Assembly: GCA_963824405.1 (NCBI GenBank)
Contig: CAWGPK010000004.1
Location: 62,001 to 126,000 of the forward strand
Length of the DNA stretch: 64,000 bases
Source: Palsa-189 sp963824405
GTDB taxonomy: Bacteria > Acidobacteriota > Terriglobia > Acidiferrales > UBA7541
Reading direction: 5' to 3'
Positions 61,443-64,000 of this stretch are shown one piece after another. Below the pieces are notes generated by a model that was given only the letters and a program-made list of their open reading frames with translations, searched no databases and was not told the DNA's origin. How positions within the stretch are numbered: the first letter of the stretch is position 1; each line of letters opens with the position of its first letter. Made by a program: the position numbers and the translations under genes.

Positions 61443-62390
61443 ATGACGGAAATGTCCACCACGGTAGAAAGCATTCACGCGCCCGTCGCCAATCGCGGCT
61501 TGAGCCAGCTCAAGGCCCTCGAAGCGGAAAGCATCTATATCCTTCGCGAAGCGGCCGCCGAATTCGCGCGTCCGGTGATGCTCTACTCCATTGGAAAAGA
61601 CTCCTCCGTGATGTTGCGGCTGGCCCAGAAGGCGTTTTATCCCGGCCACATTCCCTTTCCGTTGCTCCATATCGACACCAGCTATAAGTTCCCCGAAATG
61701 ATCGCTTTCCGCGACTCCTATACCAAGGAGATCGGCGCAAAGCTCATCGTCCACCAGAATCGCGAAGCCCTGGAACAGGGCGCCAATCCCTTCGCTCTGG
61801 GAACGCAAAAATGCTGCGGCTTACTCAAGACCAAATCCCTGCTCGATGCGCTGGCCGAGGGTGGGTTCGACGCGGCTTTCGGCGGAGCCCGGCGAGATGA
61901 GGAAAAATCCCGGGCCAAGGAGCGAATCTATTCGTTCCGCGACCGTCAGGGACAATGGGACCCCAAGAACCAACGCCCCGAGTTGTGGAACGTCTTCAAC
62001 TCGCGCATCAACAAAGGCGAGTCGATTCGCGTTTTTCCCCTCTCCAATTGGACCGAACTCGACGTCTGGCTCTATATCCAGCAGGAAAATATCCCCATCG
62101 TGCCGCTCTATTTCGCTCGCGAGCGCCGCGCGGTCATCCGCGGCGGCTCGATTGTGCTCATTCATTCCGACAAGGAACTCCAGCCCGGCGAGCAGTCCCA
62201 GCTTTTGCACTGCCGCATGCGCTCCCTCGGCTGCGTTCCGTGCACCGGCGCGATCCGCTCCCAAGCCGATACGCTTCCCAAAATCATCGAGGAGATGTTC
62301 TCCTTCCGCCGCTCGGAGCGCGAGAATCGCGCCATCGATCACGACGAAGAGGGGTCGATGGAGCTGAAGAAGAGAGAGGGCTACTTCTAG
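61443..62390 (+). CDS. cysD: Sulfate adenylyltransferase subunit 2, CysD
   Basis: CysD makes APS from ATP and sulfate together with the GTPase CysN. The 315-residue protein has the PAPS-reductase/ATP-sulfurylase fold: the PP-loop-like LYSIGKDSSVMLRLAQKAFY, HIDTSYKFPEMIAFRD, QKCCGLLKTKSL, and AAFGGARRDEEKSRAKERI. ATG 61443 follows AGAAGAG; ATG 61452 also possible. The longer opening from 61362 begins inside the terminator. Its stop overlaps the cysN GTG (TAGTG). Confidence 0.95.
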   Translation: MTEMSTTVESIHAPVANRGLSQLKALEAESIYILREAAAEFARPVMLYSIGKDSSVMLRLAQKAFYPGHIPFPLLHIDTSYKFPEMIAFRDSYTKEIGAKLIVHQNREALEQGANPFALGTQKCCGLLKTKSLLDALAEGGFDAAFGGARRDEEKSRAKERIYSFRDRQGQWDPKNQRPELWNVFNSRINKGESIRVFPLSNWTELDVWLYIQQENIPIVPLYFARERRAVIRGGSIVLIHSDKELQPGEQSQLLHCRMRSLGCVPCTGAIRSQADTLPKIIEEMFSFRRSERENRAIDHDEEGSMELKKREGYF

Positions 62391-64000
62391 TGCCCGGCGC
62401 GACGCAGAGCGCAACTTCCGCCGCCGCCGCTTCTGAAGTCGAGGATAGCCTCGACCTCGGCCTGGCTCTCGGGCTGGATAAGGAACTGCTGCGCTTCACC
62501 ACCGCCGGCAGCGTCGACGACGGCAAGTCCACCCTGATCGGCCGCCTCCTGCACGACTCCAAGGCGATTTACGAGGACCAATTGGCCTCCGTGCGCGGCA
62601 GCCGCTTCAATCGTTCCGGCGGCCCCATCGATTTCGCCCTCCTCACAGACGGCCTGCGCGCCGAACGCGAACAAGGCATCACTATCGACGTCGCCTACCG
62701 CTACTTCGAGACCCCGGCGCGAAAATTCATCATCGCCGATACGCCCGGTCACGAACAGTACACTCGCAACATGGCCACCGGCGCTTCCACGGCCGACCTG
62801 GCCATCATTCTGGTGGACGCCACGCGCGGAGTGCAGGCCCAAACTCGCCGCCACGCTTACATCGCCTCCCTGCTCGGCATCGCCAACGTCGTCGCGGCCA
62901 TCAACAAAATGGATTTGGTCGGCTATAGCGAAGACGTCTTTTCGCGGTTGAACGATGAATTCCTCGCTCTCAGCCGCCAACTGGGAATCGAGCGCGTAGT
63001 CGGCATTCCCATCAGCGCCCTCGCCGGCGATAACATCATCAATCTCAGCGATCGCACGCCCTGGTACCAGGGCCCCACGCTTCTTCGCCATCTCGAGAGC
63101 GTGCCGGTGCGCCTTCATACCCGGCACGAGCCGGTGCGGTTTCCGGTGCAGTTCGTGCTCCGGCCGGATGCCAATTTCCGCGGATTCGCGGGGCAATTGG
63201 CCAGCGGAACAATTCGCCCCGGCGATGCGCTCCTGGCGCTGCCATCGCGCCGGACCACGCGCGTCCGCAGCGTCGTAAGCTTCGACGGCGAGAAACCCGA
63301 AGCCTTTGCTCCCATGTCCACCACCCTCACGCTCCAGGAGGAGATCGACCTCAGCCGCGGGGATATCCTGGTCTCTCCGGACGCTCCTCCGCGCGTCTCT
63401 TCCCATCTGGAAGCCATGGTCGTGTGGCTGGACGCCAAGCCCATGGCCCTCGGGCACAGCTATTTGATCAAGCACAACGTCCGCAGCTCGCGCGCCAAGG
63501 CCACCAAAATCGGCTTTCGCATGAATATGCACACGCTCGAACGCGAGCCCGCCTCCGAGTTGCATATGAACGACATCGCCGCGGTTGAGTTTGAAACCGC
63601 CAGCCCGATGTTCTTCGATCCCTACAAGCGGAATCGCGTGACCGGAAGTTTCATCCTGATCGATCCGATTTCCAACGCCACCGTCGGCGCCGCCATGATT
63701 GAGCGGGAGCTCGCGCCGCAAGCCGAACATTCTTTGCCGCACGATGTTCGCGCCGCCAAGCCCGAGGCCCGGCCCATAACGGCGCCGCTAACGAACGAAG
63801 ATCGATACCGCCACCACGGGCACTACCCCTCGGTTATTTTTACCGGGAACCGTCTCGCCCTCGCGCGCTCTTTGGAAAGCGCGCTCTTTGCGCGAGGTTT
63901 TGAAGTCCTGCATCTGGCCGGCGCTGAGCTGTCGCCGGAGCGTTTAGAGACCGTGCTGAGCCTCGCCAACTCGCTCGGGCTGGTGGTGATTCTCTCGCTG
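62390..64000 (+). CDS. cysN: CysN with C-terminal APS-kinase-like extension (partial, runs off window)
   Basis: CysN is the GTPase subunit that drives APS formation. Starting at GTG 62390, 537 codons are visible without a stop. It has G1 GSVDDGKSTLIGRLLHDS, G3 DTPGHEQYTRN and G4 NKMDL, then two beta-barrel domains. From about residue 475 an extension resembles the APS kinase domain of CysNC (YRHHGHYPSVIFTGNRLALA), but the expected Walker A sequence GLSGSGKST is absent. The extension therefore looks catalytically dead, as far as the window shows. Confidence 0.92.
   Translation, partial: MPGATQSATSAAAASEVEDSLDLGLALGLDKELLRFTTAGSVDDGKSTLIGRLLHDSKAIYEDQLASVRGSRFNRSGGPIDFALLTDGLRAEREQGITIDVAYRYFETPARKFIIADTPGHEQYTRNMATGASTADLAIILVDATRGVQAQTRRHAYIASLLGIANVVAAINKMDLVGYSEDVFSRLNDEFLALSRQLGIERVVGIPISALAGDNIINLSDRTPWYQGPTLLRHLESVPVRLHTRHEPVRFPVQFVLRPDANFRGFAGQLASGTIRPGDALLALPSRRTTRVRSVVSFDGEKPEAFAPMSTTLTLQEEIDLSRGDILVSPDAPPRVSSHLEAMVVWLDAKPMALGHSYLIKHNVRSSRAKATKIGFRMNMHTLEREPASELHMNDIAAVEFETASPMFFDPYKRNRVTGSFILIDPISNATVGAAMIERELAPQAEHSLPHDVRAAKPEARPITAPLTNEDRYRHHGHYPSVIFTGNRLALARSLESALFARGFEVLHLAGAELSPERLETVLSLANSLGLVVILSL

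Noticed and set aside
62387..63742. 451-codon minus-strand frame opposite cysN
   Set aside because: Antisense shadow caused by GC-rich codon bias; the plus strand has complete CysN motifs.
1..64000. CRISPR array
   Set aside because: No regularly spaced short direct repeats were seen; the five island repeats are too few and too far apart.

Overview
The window looks like a chromosome segment of an Acidobacteriota bacterium (Koribacter/Terriglobia type). This is inferred from its gene families: a hopanoid operon with a fused HpnC-HpnD protein, LpxD and an LpxL-type acyltransferase (a diderm envelope), a large sedolisin protease, a DUF2844-DUF3443 pair, several PilZ proteins, and a secreted beta-propeller beside an S55 peptidase. 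No 16S rRNA or other marker is present, so the assignment is tentative.

Bases 1 to about 21,395 are an accessory island. Its right edge is a tyrosine recombinase whose gene ends 21 bp from the 3' end of a tRNA-Lys(UUU). The left edge lies outside the window. In order it holds a type I restriction-modification locus (hsdS partial, hsdM broken by a +/-1 frameshift), an XRE regulator with an ImmA-like protein, a divergent pair (a small unknown protein and an outer-membrane beta-barrel), an Abi-C protein, two HEPN-like proteins, a MerR-HTH/SF2 helicase fusion with a small Cys-rich partner, and a class III cyclase-like protein upstream of a caspase/CHAT-like protein. After these come a glutathione peroxidase, a coiled-coil/YtxH pair and an unknown gene next to the integrase. 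Five copies of a dispersed repeat of about 60-95 bp lie in the same orientation at gaps between modules and were not seen elsewhere in the window. Three island genes appear to have a -10 box exactly 7 nt before the start codon, suggesting leaderless transcripts.

From 21.4 kb on the content is ordinary chromosome. There is a ribosome hibernation factor, then the hopanoid operon on the minus strand (shc, hpnH, hpnA, hpnG, two zinc dehydrogenases, fused hpnC-hpnD, hpnE), much of it translationally coupled. Its first gene, shc, is split by a one-base homopolymer contraction, and a perfect 17-bp palindrome lies just upstream. Next are lipid A genes (lpxD, lpxL-like), nrdR, a flippase-like membrane protein and aroA. 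These are followed by secreted proteins (S55 peptidase, beta-propeller, DUF3443/DUF2844, sedolisin), PilZ proteins, two response regulators and the glycolate oxidase genes glcDEF, where glcF also carries a probable homopolymer frameshift.

The right end is a sulfate-assimilation operon, cysD followed by cysN with a C-terminal APS-kinase-like extension (truncated by the window). Its leader is the most striking regulatory structure here: a promoter, a short Cys-rich leader peptide, an 8-bp antiterminator and an intrinsic terminator, arranged like a classical cysteine attenuator.
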